The notes: generated by a model not told the origin, from the letters alone. A stretch of 14,381 bases of DNA from Hydrogenophaga sp. (GCA_030684755.1 JAUXXN010000075.1:1-14381), one strand, 5' to 3'; positions 7,065 to 13,967 are shown, counted from the first letter of the stretch. Numbers and translations are program-made.

Positions 7065-8096
7065 TCAGGCCTTGTCCGCTGCGCTGGTGAACGCGTCGGC
7101 AAAGAATTCTTCGGGCGGCAGGCCGGCTTGCGCGGTGAAGTCGGTGCGCGCCGACTCCACCACGATGGGCGCACCGCACGCATACACCTGGTGGCCAGAG
7201 AGATCGGGGAAGTCTTGCAACACCGCCCGGTGCACAAAGCCGGTGCGCTTGGTCCACTCGTCTTCAGGCAACGCGTCAGACACCACCGGCACATAGCTCA
7301 AGTGGGGCATGGTGGCCAGTTGGGTCTCAATCCAGGCGCTCTGGTACAGATCGGCCGGGCGGCGCCCGCCCCAATACAGCGTGGCCGGGCGGGTGATGCC
7401 CTTGAACTGCATGTGTTCGATGATGGCCTTGATGGGGGCGAAGCCCGTGCCCGAAGCCAGCAAGATCATGGGCTTGGTGCTGTCGTCGCGCAGGTAAAAG
7501 CTGCCGTAAGGGCCTTCAATGCGCAAAATGTCTTTCTCTTTGAGGGCGCCAAACACATGGTCGGTGAACTTGCCGCCGGGCATGTGGCGCAGGTGCAGTT
7601 CGACCGATGGCTGTGTGGCCTGCGTGTGCGGTGCGTTCGCCATGGAATAGCTTCGGCGGTCGCCGTCGCGCAGCAAAAATTCCACATATTGGCCCGCGTG
7701 GTACTGAAACGCATCGCTGGCTGGCAATTGCAGGCGCAGCACGATCACATCGTGTGAAGCGCGCTCCAGCGCACTCACGCGCACCGGCATTTTTTTGATC
7801 GGGAAAGCGCCTGCTTCGGTCACTTGGCGCGACTCCAGCACCACGTCGCTCTGCGCCACGCCGCAACACGTCAGCACATAGCCGGCCGCCTCTTCATCGG
7901 CGCTCAGCGCTTTGGCCTGGTGTGCACCGTGCGCCACGGTGCCAGCAATCAACTTGCATTTGCACGAGCCGCAGGCGCCGTCTTTGCAGCCATAGGGCAG
8001 GCCGATGCCCTGGCGGATGCCGGCCGCCAACATGGTCTCGTTGGGTTGCGAATCAAAGGTGCGGCCGCTGGGCTGAACGGTGATGGTGAATGTCAT
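7065..8096 (-). CDS. ascD: 2Fe-2S/FAD/NAD reductase, AscD-like (CDP-6-deoxy-delta-3,4-glucoseen reductase annotation)
   Basis: A 343-residue three-domain electron-transfer flavoprotein. The N-terminal plant-type ferredoxin domain has cluster ligands C37, C42 and C45 in YGCKDGACGSCKC, and C77 in LTCC. The FAD domain has RRSYSMAN (147-154) and GPYGSFYLR. The NAD(P) domain has LLASGTGFAPIKAI (GTG at 216-218) and a late YACGAP. The order matches phenol/toluene monooxygenase reductases and AscD. Betaproteobacterial homologues in this context are usually named AscD, but no deoxysugar or oxygenase genes are nearby, so the real electron acceptor is unknown. The start ATG at 8096 follows the usual ferredoxin-domain boundary; no strong ribosome site is seen. 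It is divergent from the SDR gene at 8176. Confidence 0.88.
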   Translation of the reverse strand: MTFTITVQPSGRTFDSQPNETMLAAGIRQGIGLPYGCKDGACGSCKCKLIAGTVAHGAHQAKALSADEEAAGYVLTCCGVAQSDVVLESRQVTEAGAFPIKKMPVRVSALERASHDVIVLRLQLPASDAFQYHAGQYVEFLLRDGDRRSYSMANAPHTQATQPSVELHLRHMPGGKFTDHVFGALKEKDILRIEGPYGSFYLRDDSTKPMILLASGTGFAPIKAIIEHMQFKGITRPATLYWGGRRPADLYQSAWIETQLATMPHLSYVPVVSDALPEDEWTKRTGFVHRAVLQDFPDLSGHQVYACGAPIVVESARTDFTAQAGLPPEEFFADAFTSAADKA

Positions 8097-8175
8097 ACAG
8101 TCTTGGGTGTTGAAGTACCTTCGGTGCGCAGCAGCGTCACCGGTAACATTCCATTGTCGCAAATTCGGAATTCGC

Positions 8176-9105
8176 ATGAGCCTACTTGGCGCTTTGCCCG
8201 CACGCTTTCGGCGTGAACGGGTCCTGATCATTGGCTGTGGTGACGTGGGCCAGCGCGCCGCACGCGTGCTCGGTGGCGGAACGCGCGCACGCATCCTGGC
8301 GCTCACCTCGTCGCCCGAGCGCTGTGCCAGCCTGCGCGCACAAGGCATCACGCCGCTGCAGGGCAACCTGGACGACGCCCGTAGCCTGCAACGGCTGGCC
8401 GGTTTGGCCACGCGCGTGTTGCACTTGGCTCCACCGCCGTCAGGCGAGCAGGCCGACTGGCGGCTGGACCCGCGCACCCGAGCCCTGGTGCATGCGCTGG
8501 CGCAGCGCTCTCGGCCTGCAGCGCTGGTGTATGGGTCCACCAGTGGTGTTTATGGCGACTGGCAGGGCCGCTGGGTCAGTGAAGCCACGCCTGCCCAGCC
8601 ACGCACCCCGCGCGCTTGGCGCCGGGTAGACGCCGAAGCTGCCGTGCACTGGCTGGGCCGCGCCACTGGGGTGCGCACCAGCGTGCTGCGCATTCCCGGT
8701 ATTTACGCACCCGACCGGGTCGGTGGCACACCACGCGAACGCCTGTTGCGCGGCACACCGGTGCTGCGCGAGCCCGACGACGTGTACACCAACCACATCC
8801 ACGCGCACGACTTGGCGCGCGCTTGTATGTTGGCTTTGTGGCGTGGAAGACCGCAGCGCAATGTGAATGTGGTGGACGATACCCAGCTGAAGATGGGTGA
8901 TTATTTCGATCTGGCCGCCGATTTGTACGGACTGCCACGACCACCTCGGATCGGGCGCGATGCGGCCAGTGACCAGTTACCACTGATGCTGCTCAGTTTC
9001 ATGAGCGAATCACGCCGACTGCACAACCAGCGCATGAAAACCGAACTGCGCCTGCGCCTGCGTTACCCCACTGTGGCGCAGGGGTTGGACCAATCTCCGA
9101 ACTGA
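8176..9105 (+). CDS. Atypical SDR / NAD-dependent epimerase-like protein (YeeZ-like)
   Basis: A 309-residue soluble Rossmann-fold protein. The nucleotide site GxGxxG is G20-C-G22-D-V-G25 after strand VLIIG. YGSTSGVYGDWQGRW (119-133) and LRIPGIYAPDR (171-181) are typical of YeeZ-like extended SDRs. The catalytic YxxxK is not present where expected: the region 144-156 reads TPRAWRRVDAEAA. That places it among atypical SDRs whose activity is uncertain. ATG 8176 with GGAA five bases upstream begins shortly before the first strand. An earlier in-frame ATG near 8080 would overlap ascD and adds no fold. The stop is only ten bases from the stop of the convergent antiporter gene. Substrate unknown. 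Confidence 0.85.
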   Translation: MSLLGALPARFRRERVLIIGCGDVGQRAARVLGGGTRARILALTSSPERCASLRAQGITPLQGNLDDARSLQRLAGLATRVLHLAPPPSGEQADWRLDPRTRALVHALAQRSRPAALVYGSTSGVYGDWQGRWVSEATPAQPRTPRAWRRVDAEAAVHWLGRATGVRTSVLRIPGIYAPDRVGGTPRERLLRGTPVLREPDDVYTNHIHAHDLARACMLALWRGRPQRNVNVVDDTQLKMGDYFDLAADLYGLPRPPRIGRDAASDQLPLMLLSFMSESRRLHNQRMKTELRLRLRYPTVAQGLDQSPN

Positions 9106-9115
9106 CCCTATCCCC

Positions 9116-10090
9116 TCAGGCTGGTGTGATGGTGCTCAGCAGCCAGCCGGTGTACGCCAGGTAAGCTGCAACCAACACCCCGGCTTCCCAGCGGTTGATG
9201 CGCCCCTGGCGCCCACGAAGGCCCCAGCCCATGACAAACAGCACCAAGGTCAGACCGATCATCACGGGCAGGTCGCGGGTGATGGAGTCGGCTCCAATAC
9301 TGATAGGTGCAATAGCACCAGCAATACCCACCACCGCCAGTGTGTTGAACAAGTTGGAACCCAAAATGTTGCCCAGAGCGAGGTCGTGCTCGCCTTTGCG
9401 GGCGGCGGCTATACACGATGCCAGTTCGGGCAGCGAGGTGCCCACGGCCACCACAGTGAGACCAATGATCAAATCGCTGACCCCCAGCGACTGTGCAATC
9501 GCCACGGCGCCCCAAACCAACAAGCGCGAACTCAGCACCAGTACCACCAGACCCAACACCAGCCACATCAGAGCAAGCTTCAGCGACATCGCGTGTTCCT
9601 TCAGTTCCGTGGCAGTTTCTGCGGCCAGGGTGTCACTGCCGCTGCGCATGCCCTCAACGATGGACCATGTCACCAGCACGCCAAACACCGCCAACAGAAC
9701 CCACGCATCCAGTCGACTGATCTCACCATCCCAAACCAGATAGGCCGACAACGCGGTGACGGCGGCAAGGATAGGCAGCTCTTTGCGCAAAATCATGGAG
9801 TGGACGATGATGGGCGAAATCAGCGCTGTGATACCCAAAATCAACGCGATGTTGACAATGTTGGAGCCCCAAGCATTGCCCAGCGCCAGCCCGGGATTGC
9901 CCTGGCTGGCCGCCAAGGTAGACACCACCATCTCAGGGGCCGACGTGCCAAAACCCACGATCAACATGCCCACCAGCAAAGGCGGCACAGAATAGTGACC
10001 TGCTGTGGCTGAAGCGCCATCGACAAATCGGTCGGCGCTCCAGACCAGCAGGGCAAGACCGACGAGAACGGCAAGTGAGGGCAGCAACAT
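9116..10090 (-). CDS. Calcium/sodium antiporter (CaCA family, YrbG-like)
   Basis: A 324-residue inner-membrane protein with about ten helices and the two inverted alpha-repeats of the CaCA family. Repeat 1 has VGFGTSAPEMVVS (about 45-57) and GNAWGSNIVN (71-80). Repeat 2 has VAVGTSLPELAS (about 214-225) and GNILGSNLFN (240-249). The Glu residues in the two SAPE/SLPE motifs are the expected ion ligands. Homologues exchange Ca2+ for Na+ or H+. A polar, charged loop around 145-170 (SGSDTLAAETATELKEHAM) separates the halves. ATG 10090 starts directly before helix 1; a GTG at 10129 would add a non-membrane leader and is less likely. No strong ribosome site is seen. The gene is divergent from the GH104 gene. 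Confidence 0.94.
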   Translation of the reverse strand: MLLPSLAVLVGLALLVWSADRFVDGASATAGHYSVPPLLVGMLIVGFGTSAPEMVVSTLAASQGNPGLALGNAWGSNIVNIALILGITALISPIIVHSMILRKELPILAAVTALSAYLVWDGEISRLDAWVLLAVFGVLVTWSIVEGMRSGSDTLAAETATELKEHAMSLKLALMWLVLGLVVLVLSSRLLVWGAVAIAQSLGVSDLIIGLTVVAVGTSLPELASCIAAARKGEHDLALGNILGSNLFNTLAVVGIAGAIAPISIGADSITRDLPVMIGLTLVLFVMGWGLRGRQGRINRWEAGVLVAAYLAYTGWLLSTITPA

Positions 10091-10109
10091 GGTGGACGGT
10101 GCGCAGTGG

Positions 10110-10199
10110 CAGGCTGTTGGACAATGCACATTGTTACAGTCAAACGCCGTTCATTTTTTTCAAGGTATCTCAGGCTGTTGCTGTCAATCTTTTTCAAGG
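10110..10199. repeat. Two pairs of 10-base direct repeats in the antiporter/GH104 divergent region
   Basis: TTTTTCAAGG occurs at 10156-10165 and 10190-10199. CAGGCTGTTG occurs at 10110-10119 and 10171-10180. They share the 113-base region that should contain the promoters of both divergent genes. The T-rich stretches contrast with the GC-rich flanks. They may be chance repeats or binding sites for a regulator. Confidence 0.4.
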
Positions 10200-10203
10200 C
10201 TGC

Positions 10204-10893
10204 ATGTTCACTCCGCGTTTTTCACCACCTGAAGGGGGTTTATCTGTAGCACCCATGCGATGGCGCGTTGGAGTCGCGCTGGGTGTGGCGGCCTTGATGT
10301 TGCTGCTGGTGTGGTGGTGGCGCCCCGTGTCGCTGATGCCCGGTACGCGGGCGCTGGTCATGCAAGGTGGCGACCCCTATTTGCGGGCCCTGATGCGCAC
10401 CATCTCGGCCAGCGAATCGAATGTGTTGCGCCCTTACAACGTGCTTTATGGTGGCAGCTACGTTTGGACGCTTGAGCGACATCCCAACCGCTGCGAAGCC
10501 ATCGGACGCGGACCCAACAAAGGCAATTGTTCTACCGCAGCCGGACGCTACCAACTGCTGGCAGGCACTTGGGTAGAGCTGGCCGCACGCTACCACCCCG
10601 AGCGCACCGACGACCCTCTGGATGCCACCCAATTGAGCTTTGCACCGCGCTACCAAGATGCGGTGGTGTACGCCTGGCTGTCTGAGCCCCGATGGGGCAA
10701 TTTGGCTGCACAGCTGCGCCAAGGGCGGGTGCAGCCGGTACTGAGGCGCCTCTCTGGTACCTGGACCAGCCTGGGATATGGCATCGAAAGCAACAACATG
10801 AGCCGTGAGCTGCCCCGTGTGTACCAACGGGTGTTGCAAGATGAGCTGGCGCGTGTGGCCAAAGCGGGGCCCTATGGGGCTGAAAAACAATAA
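10204..10893 (+). CDS. Membrane-anchored lambda-R-like lytic transglycosylase (GH104)
   Basis: A 229-residue protein from ATG 10204 (AAGG just upstream); ATG 10255 gives 212 residues and starts right at the helix. A basic N-terminus and one helix (about 22-39, ending WWWRP) anchor or export the catalytic domain. That domain follows phage lambda endolysin R: ISASESN with putative catalytic E71, then NVLYGGSYVW, the ERHPN segment, STAAGRYQLL (110-119), a PRYQDAVVYAWL segment and GTWTSLGYG. Lambda R cleaves peptidoglycan without hydrolysis, forming 1,6-anhydro products. C97 and C109 in the loop before STAAGRYQLL could form a disulfide outside the cytoplasm. No holin, spanin or other phage gene is nearby, so a housekeeping wall role or a captured prophage gene are both possible. 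Confidence 0.8.
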   Translation: MFTPRFSPPEGGLSVAPMRWRVGVALGVAALMLLLVWWWRPVSLMPGTRALVMQGGDPYLRALMRTISASESNVLRPYNVLYGGSYVWTLERHPNRCEAIGRGPNKGNCSTAAGRYQLLAGTWVELAARYHPERTDDPLDATQLSFAPRYQDAVVYAWLSEPRWGNLAAQLRQGRVQPVLRRLSGTWTSLGYGIESNNMSRELPRVYQRVLQDELARVAKAGPYGAEKQ

Positions 10894-10924
10894 AAAAGCC
10901 GTGCAGCAGATGCTGCACGGCTTT
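10892..10924 (-). terminator. Terminator of tRNA-Leu
   Basis: Stem GCCGTGCAGC (10898-10907) and GCTGCACGGC (10912-10921) with loop AGAT. On the minus strand the hairpin is followed by six T (complement of 10897-10892), giving a strong intrinsic terminator four bases after the tRNA CCA end. On the plus strand only TTT follows. The A-run begins at the GH104 stop codon, so it may weakly end that gene too. Confidence 0.85.
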
Positions 10925-10928
10925 GATA

Positions 10929-11013
10929 TGGTGCCCAGGGCCGGACTCGAACCGGCACGCCTTGCGGCGGGGGATTTTGAGTCCCCTGCGTCTACCAATT
11001 TCACCACCCGGGC
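10929..11013 (-). tRNA. tRNA-Leu (anticodon CAA)
   Basis: An 85-base class II tRNA with encoded 3' CCA (10931-10929). The acceptor stem GCCCGGG pairs with CCTGGGC, with one G-T wobble. The D arm is TGGTGAAATTGGTAGACGCA. The anticodon stem GGGGA/TCCCC frames loop CTCAAAA, so the anticodon is CAA, reading the Leu codon UUG. A long variable arm GCCGCAAGGCGT identifies leucine type, and GGTTCGAGTCC forms the T loop. It has its own terminator on the left and a CATAAT -10-like box on the right, and it is divergent from cysM. Bacterial tRNA-Leu genes can serve as integration sites, but I see no duplicated 3' end or integrase here. Confidence 0.97.
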
Positions 11014-11032
11014 GGTAATTCGCAAGACGTAA

Positions 11033-11038
11033 ATTATG
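11033..11038 (-). promoter_or_regulatory. Probable -10 box of the tRNA-Leu promoter
   Basis: On the minus strand CATAAT (11038-11033) differs from TATAAT at one base. It would start transcription about a dozen bases before the tRNA 5' end at 11013. No good -35 is visible at 16-18 bases. The box lies just upstream of the cysM start, so the two divergent promoters must overlap. Confidence 0.45.
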
Positions 11039-11052
11039 GCACAGTGTTGACC

Positions 11053-11955
11053 ATGAACTACCCAACCATTGAAGATTCGATCGGAAAAACACCGCTTGTG
11101 GTTTTGCAGCGCATCGGAGTGGCGCTTAACGCAGCCCGTGGCAACGTGATTTTGGGCAAACTGGAGGGGAACAACCCGGCCGGCTCCGTGAAAGACCGGC
11201 CTGCGGTGTCCATGATCCGGCGCGCTGAAGAGCGTGGCGAGATCAAGCCAGGCGACACGCTGATTGAAGCCACCTCGGGCAACACTGGTATTGCGTTGGC
11301 CATGGCGGCTGCCATCAAGGGATACCGCATGGTGCTGATCATGCCGGAGGATCTGTCCATTGAGCGGGCGCAAACCATGAAGGCGTTTGGTGCCGAACTG
11401 ATCCTCACACCCAAGAGCGGCGGCATGGAATCGGCCCGAGACCTGGCCGAGCGCATGCAGGCCGAGGGCAAGGGCCGGGTGCTGGACCAGTTCGCCAACG
11501 CCGACAACCCGCGCATCCACTACGAAACCACAGGCCCCGAGTTGTGGGAGCAAACCGCTGGGCGTATCACCCATTTTGTGAGCGCCATGGGCACCACGGG
11601 CACCATCACGGGCGTGTCGCGGTTTCTGAAAGAAAAGAACCCTGCTGTGCGCATTGTGGGTGCGCAGCCCAGCGAAGGTTCACGCATTCCGGGTATTCGC
11701 AAATGGCCGCAGGCCTATTTGCCCAAAATTTACGAGCCCAGCACGGTCGACGAGTTGATCTACGTGAGTCAGGCGGATGCCGAAGACATGTGCCGACGCT
11801 TGGCCCGCGAAGAGGGCATCTTCGCCGGCATTTCGGCCGCTGGTGCTTGCTGGGTGGCCATGCAGGTGGCGCAGCAGGTAGAAAACGCCACCATTGCCTT
11901 CATTGTGTGTGACCGTGGCGACCGTTACCTTTCTACCGGCGTGTTTCCGGCTTGA
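11053..11955 (+). CDS. cysM: Cysteine synthase B (O-acetylserine sulfhydrylase) CysM
   Basis: A 300-residue PLP enzyme of fold type II, close to the 303 residues of E. coli CysM. It makes cysteine from O-acetylserine and sulfide or thiosulfate in the cytoplasm. The PLP lysine is K47 in NNPAGSVKDRPA, TSGNTG (74-79) grips the substrate carboxylate, and MGTTGTITG forms the phosphate cradle. EGSRIPGIRKWP is the CysM-type, rather than CysK-type, version of that region. ATG 11053 begins the family N-terminus MNYPTIEDSIGKTP; an in-frame GTG at 11044 is possible. Neither has a clear ribosome site. The stop overlaps the Nudix gene by four bases (TTGA). Confidence 0.97.
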   Translation: MNYPTIEDSIGKTPLVVLQRIGVALNAARGNVILGKLEGNNPAGSVKDRPAVSMIRRAEERGEIKPGDTLIEATSGNTGIALAMAAAIKGYRMVLIMPEDLSIERAQTMKAFGAELILTPKSGGMESARDLAERMQAEGKGRVLDQFANADNPRIHYETTGPELWEQTAGRITHFVSAMGTTGTITGVSRFLKEKNPAVRIVGAQPSEGSRIPGIRKWPQAYLPKIYEPSTVDELIYVSQADAEDMCRRLAREEGIFAGISAAGACWVAMQVAQQVENATIAFIVCDRGDRYLSTGVFPA

Positions 11956-12485
11956 GCACCGTGTTCCGGTTTTGTCCTTCTTGCGCGGCGCCGCTGGCTC
12001 TCATCGGGCAAGAGGAAGATGGGGGGTTCGTCCAACGCTTGCGCTGTGCGACCTGTGGTTTCACCCACTGGAACAACCCCACGCCGGTGCTGGCCGCCAT
12101 TGTGGAGATGGACGGCTTGGTGCTGCTGGCGCGCAATGCTGCCTGGAAAAACCGCATGTTTGGCCTGATCACAGGTTTTATGGAGGCTGGCGAAACCCCC
12201 GAAGACGGGGTGCGCCGAGAAATTGCTGAAGAGACCAGCTTGCAGGTCGATCAGCTCAGTCTGGTGGATGTGCACGACTTTCAGCGCATGAACCAGGTGC
12301 TCATCACTTACCACGCCGTGGCGCACGGTGAAATTCGCCTGTCTCCAGAGCTGATCGAATACAAACTCTTGCGCCCAGAGCAGGTGCGCTGCTGGCGCGC
12401 CGGTACAGGCTTTGCCCTGGCCGATTGGCTGCGAGGCCGGGGTATTGAGCCGGTATTTATGGAGTCACCTCCATCCAGCGATTGA
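11952..12485 (+). CDS. Nudix hydrolase with N-terminal zinc ribbon
   Basis: A 177-residue protein. C8-PS-C11 and C32-AT-C35 form a zinc ribbon like that in NADH pyrophosphatase NudC, followed by THWNNPTPV. The Nudix box spans 75-97: G75, E81, R89-E90, E93-E94. The usual late Gly is Ser96. Metal-binding Glu residues are intact, so hydrolysis of a nucleoside-diphosphate-linked substrate is likely. The NudC SQPWPFPxS signature is absent, so NADH specificity is not supported. The start is TTG 11952 overlapping the cysM stop, or GTG 11961 after it; there is no ribosome site, which fits translational coupling. It shares a transcript with cysM, but no functional link is evident. Confidence 0.88.
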   Translation: MSTVFRFCPSCAAPLALIGQEEDGGFVQRLRCATCGFTHWNNPTPVLAAIVEMDGLVLLARNAAWKNRMFGLITGFMEAGETPEDGVRREIAEETSLQVDQLSLVDVHDFQRMNQVLITYHAVAHGEIRLSPELIEYKLLRPEQVRCWRAGTGFALADWLRGRGIEPVFMESPPSSD

Positions 12486-12588
12486 GCACGCAAACCCTGG
12501 TTGTTCAAGCAGTACAAAACCGTGTTTTGCTTCACACCTGCGTTGGTTAGGAATGCATTCGTGCATCGATCGGCGGATCTGCCCGCTT

Positions 12589-12603
12589 AGAATCATTGAT
12601 TCT
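12589..12603. promoter_or_regulatory. Perfect palindrome overlapping a -10-like box before the TusA-family gene
   Basis: AGAATCA (12589-12595), one central T, then TGATTCT (12597-12603). It overlaps TAGAAT (12588-12593), a good -10 match, and ends right before GAGGAA (12604-12609), the ribosome site of the gene at 12615. No convincing -35 accompanies it. A symmetrical site on the promoter resembles a repressor operator. A smaller repeat, ATGCA-TTCG-TGCAT at 12553-12566, lies upstream. The rest of the gap 12486-12588 shows nothing I recognise. Confidence 0.4.
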
Positions 12604-12614
12604 GAGGAACACCT

Positions 12615-12842
12615 ATGCAAGCCGACAAAGAACTCGATGCCCGCGGCCTTAACTGCCCGCTGCCCATTTTGAAGGCCAAAAAAGCGCTCGCTGACATGGT
12701 CAGTGGCCAGATCCTGCGTGTGATCTCTACCGATTCAGGCTCGGTGCGCGACTTTCAAGCCTTTGCCAAACAGACGGGCAACGAATTGCTGGAACAGCAA
12801 ACGGTGGGCAGTGACCATTTCACACTGTTGAAACGCCGCTGA
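12615..12842 (+). CDS. TusA-family sulfurtransferase
   Basis: A 75-residue protein covering the whole TusA/SirA fold. The family signature is LDARGLNCPLPILKAKKAL with the sulfur-carrying C14 in the CPxP motif. The length is close to E. coli TusA (81). TusA proteins carry persulfide sulfur to partners in tRNA thiolation, molybdenum cofactor synthesis or sulfur oxidation; which applies here cannot be read from the sequence. GAGGAA seven bases before the ATG is a strong ribosome site. A palindrome over a -10-like box lies just upstream. The next gene follows after 27 bases in the same direction, so the two are probably one transcript. Confidence 0.93.
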   Translation: MQADKELDARGLNCPLPILKAKKALADMVSGQILRVISTDSGSVRDFQAFAKQTGNELLEQQTVGSDHFTLLKRR

Positions 12843-12869
12843 AAAGCGCCCGTCCGCCACAGGAATTAC

Positions 12870-13910
12870 ATGGAAATTCTGTTGGTTGATCCTTTGGTAC
12901 CCGAAGCCTTGAATTGGCTTCAGGAGCGCCATGAAGTCAGCTACCGGCCAGAGCTCGGCGACGACTCTATAGAGCTGCGCAAGTGCATGTACAAAACGCG
13001 GGCCATTGTCTTGCCGCCTCATGTCATCGTGTCGCAGGAGTTCTTGGACTTCTCCCCCAAACTGCAGTTGGTGGCACGCTTGCAGGTTTCCAGCGACAAC
13101 ACCGACCTTGAAGCCTGTGCACGCCGTCAGGTTCGCGTGGTCCAGGCCCGCAGCGCCACCGTGCGTTCCAACGCCGAATACTTGCTTTATGGTCTGCTCA
13201 TGCTCTACCGCAGGGGCATGGTCAGTACCCTTTTAGGTCGCAAAATTTCACAGGTACGCATGGGCCGCGAGCTCGCCGGCAGTACTGTGGGGCTGTTGGG
13301 TCTGGCACCGGTAGCGCACACACTGGCGCCCATGCTCAAGGGACTGGGTGTGCGGCTGTTGGGCTACGACCCAGCGGTACACCATGCGGCACCCATCTGG
13401 GGCAACTTGGGGGTCGAGCCCACCACGGCGCAAGACCTGCTTGCACGTGCCGACGCGGTATCGCTTCAAGTGGTGTATGCCTCGCGTTTCAAGGGCTGGA
13501 TCGATGAGCGGTTGCTCAGCCATTGCAAGCACGGACAGTTGTGGGTGGGAGTGAGCCGCAGTTCGCTGTTTGATCCGGAAGCTTTGGCCCAAGCCTTGTC
13601 CAATGGGCGCATTGACGCCTGTTTGCTGGACGGTGCCAATCCTAAGTTTGCTGCCGAAGGAACGCCACTGCACGCCTTGTCCAACTTGCACCTGACACCG
13701 CGCTTGGGCTCGCACACGCGCGAGGCCAAGCTGCGTGCGAGCTGGTATGTGGCGCACCGAATCCACGAATGCCTGTCGCCTCAGGCATCGCGCCCTGAAG
13801 CCAAGTACAGCGATTTTTCTTCACTGGATGGCTTGGATGGCGCCGATCAAGAAGCGCCGCAAGCTGCGTCTCCGTCCCAGTGGGGCTCGCTGGATCTGCT
13901 CCCGCGCTGA
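12870..13910 (+). CDS. D-2-hydroxyacid dehydrogenase-like protein with altered active site
   Basis: A 346-residue protein with the overall D-2-hydroxyacid dehydrogenase (SerA-type) fold. The substrate-domain strand reads LQLVARLQVSSDNTDL, where the family has a GVGxDN turn. The Rossmann segment is TVGLLGLAPVA (139-149), where GxGxxG has become GxAxxA. VGVSRSSLFDPEALAQAL keeps the catalytic Arg position (R230). The catalytic Glu position holds Lys (K259), and the TPH histidine is Arg (R278 in LTPRLGSHT). Family knowledge predicts weak or no dehydrogenase activity. AGGA five bases before ATG 12870 supports the start. The tail after about 300 is low-complexity and acidic to polar. It is paired with the TusA-family gene. 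A sensor, scaffold or divergent enzyme are all possible. Confidence 0.8.
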   Translation: MEILLVDPLVPEALNWLQERHEVSYRPELGDDSIELRKCMYKTRAIVLPPHVIVSQEFLDFSPKLQLVARLQVSSDNTDLEACARRQVRVVQARSATVRSNAEYLLYGLLMLYRRGMVSTLLGRKISQVRMGRELAGSTVGLLGLAPVAHTLAPMLKGLGVRLLGYDPAVHHAAPIWGNLGVEPTTAQDLLARADAVSLQVVYASRFKGWIDERLLSHCKHGQLWVGVSRSSLFDPEALAQALSNGRIDACLLDGANPKFAAEGTPLHALSNLHLTPRLGSHTREAKLRASWYVAHRIHECLSPQASRPEAKYSDFSSLDGLDGADQEAPQAASPSQWGSLDLLPR

Positions 13911-13923
13911 AATCTCCATAAAT

Positions 13924-13948
13924 CTGGGCTGCTGATTCAGCGGCCCAG
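13924..13948. terminator. Hairpin between convergent genes at the valS end
   Basis: CTGGGC (13924-13929) pairs with GCCCAG (13943-13948). Inside it GCTG (13931-13934) pairs with CAGC (13938-13941), joined by one T-G wobble, for about 11 bp in all. On the minus strand it is followed by ATTTATGG, a weak U-run. Its place between the stops at 13910 (+) and 13968 (-) fits a terminator, mainly for valS. Confidence 0.5.
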
Positions 13949-13967
13949 ACAGCTCCGTGAATCGGGT

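Noticed and set aside
7009..7257. N-terminal extension of the binding protein to 412 residues
   Set aside because: It would overlap ascD by almost 200 bases; AGGAG and a proper signal peptide mark the start at 7008.
8097..8540. N-terminal extension of the AscD-like reductase to 491 residues
   Set aside because: The added part overlaps the SDR gene antisense and is Arg/Ser-rich without a domain; the ferredoxin domain starts naturally at 8096.
10892..11013. tRNA-Leu with adjacent lysin gene as a prophage or island boundary
   Set aside because: No integrase, no visible repeat of the tRNA 3' end in the window, and flanking genes look like normal chromosome; kept only as a possibility under the GH104 finding.
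10240..11574. Minus-strand open frame of 444 codons
   Set aside because: It runs through GH104, the tRNA-Leu gene and cysM on the opposite strand and has no recognisable domain.
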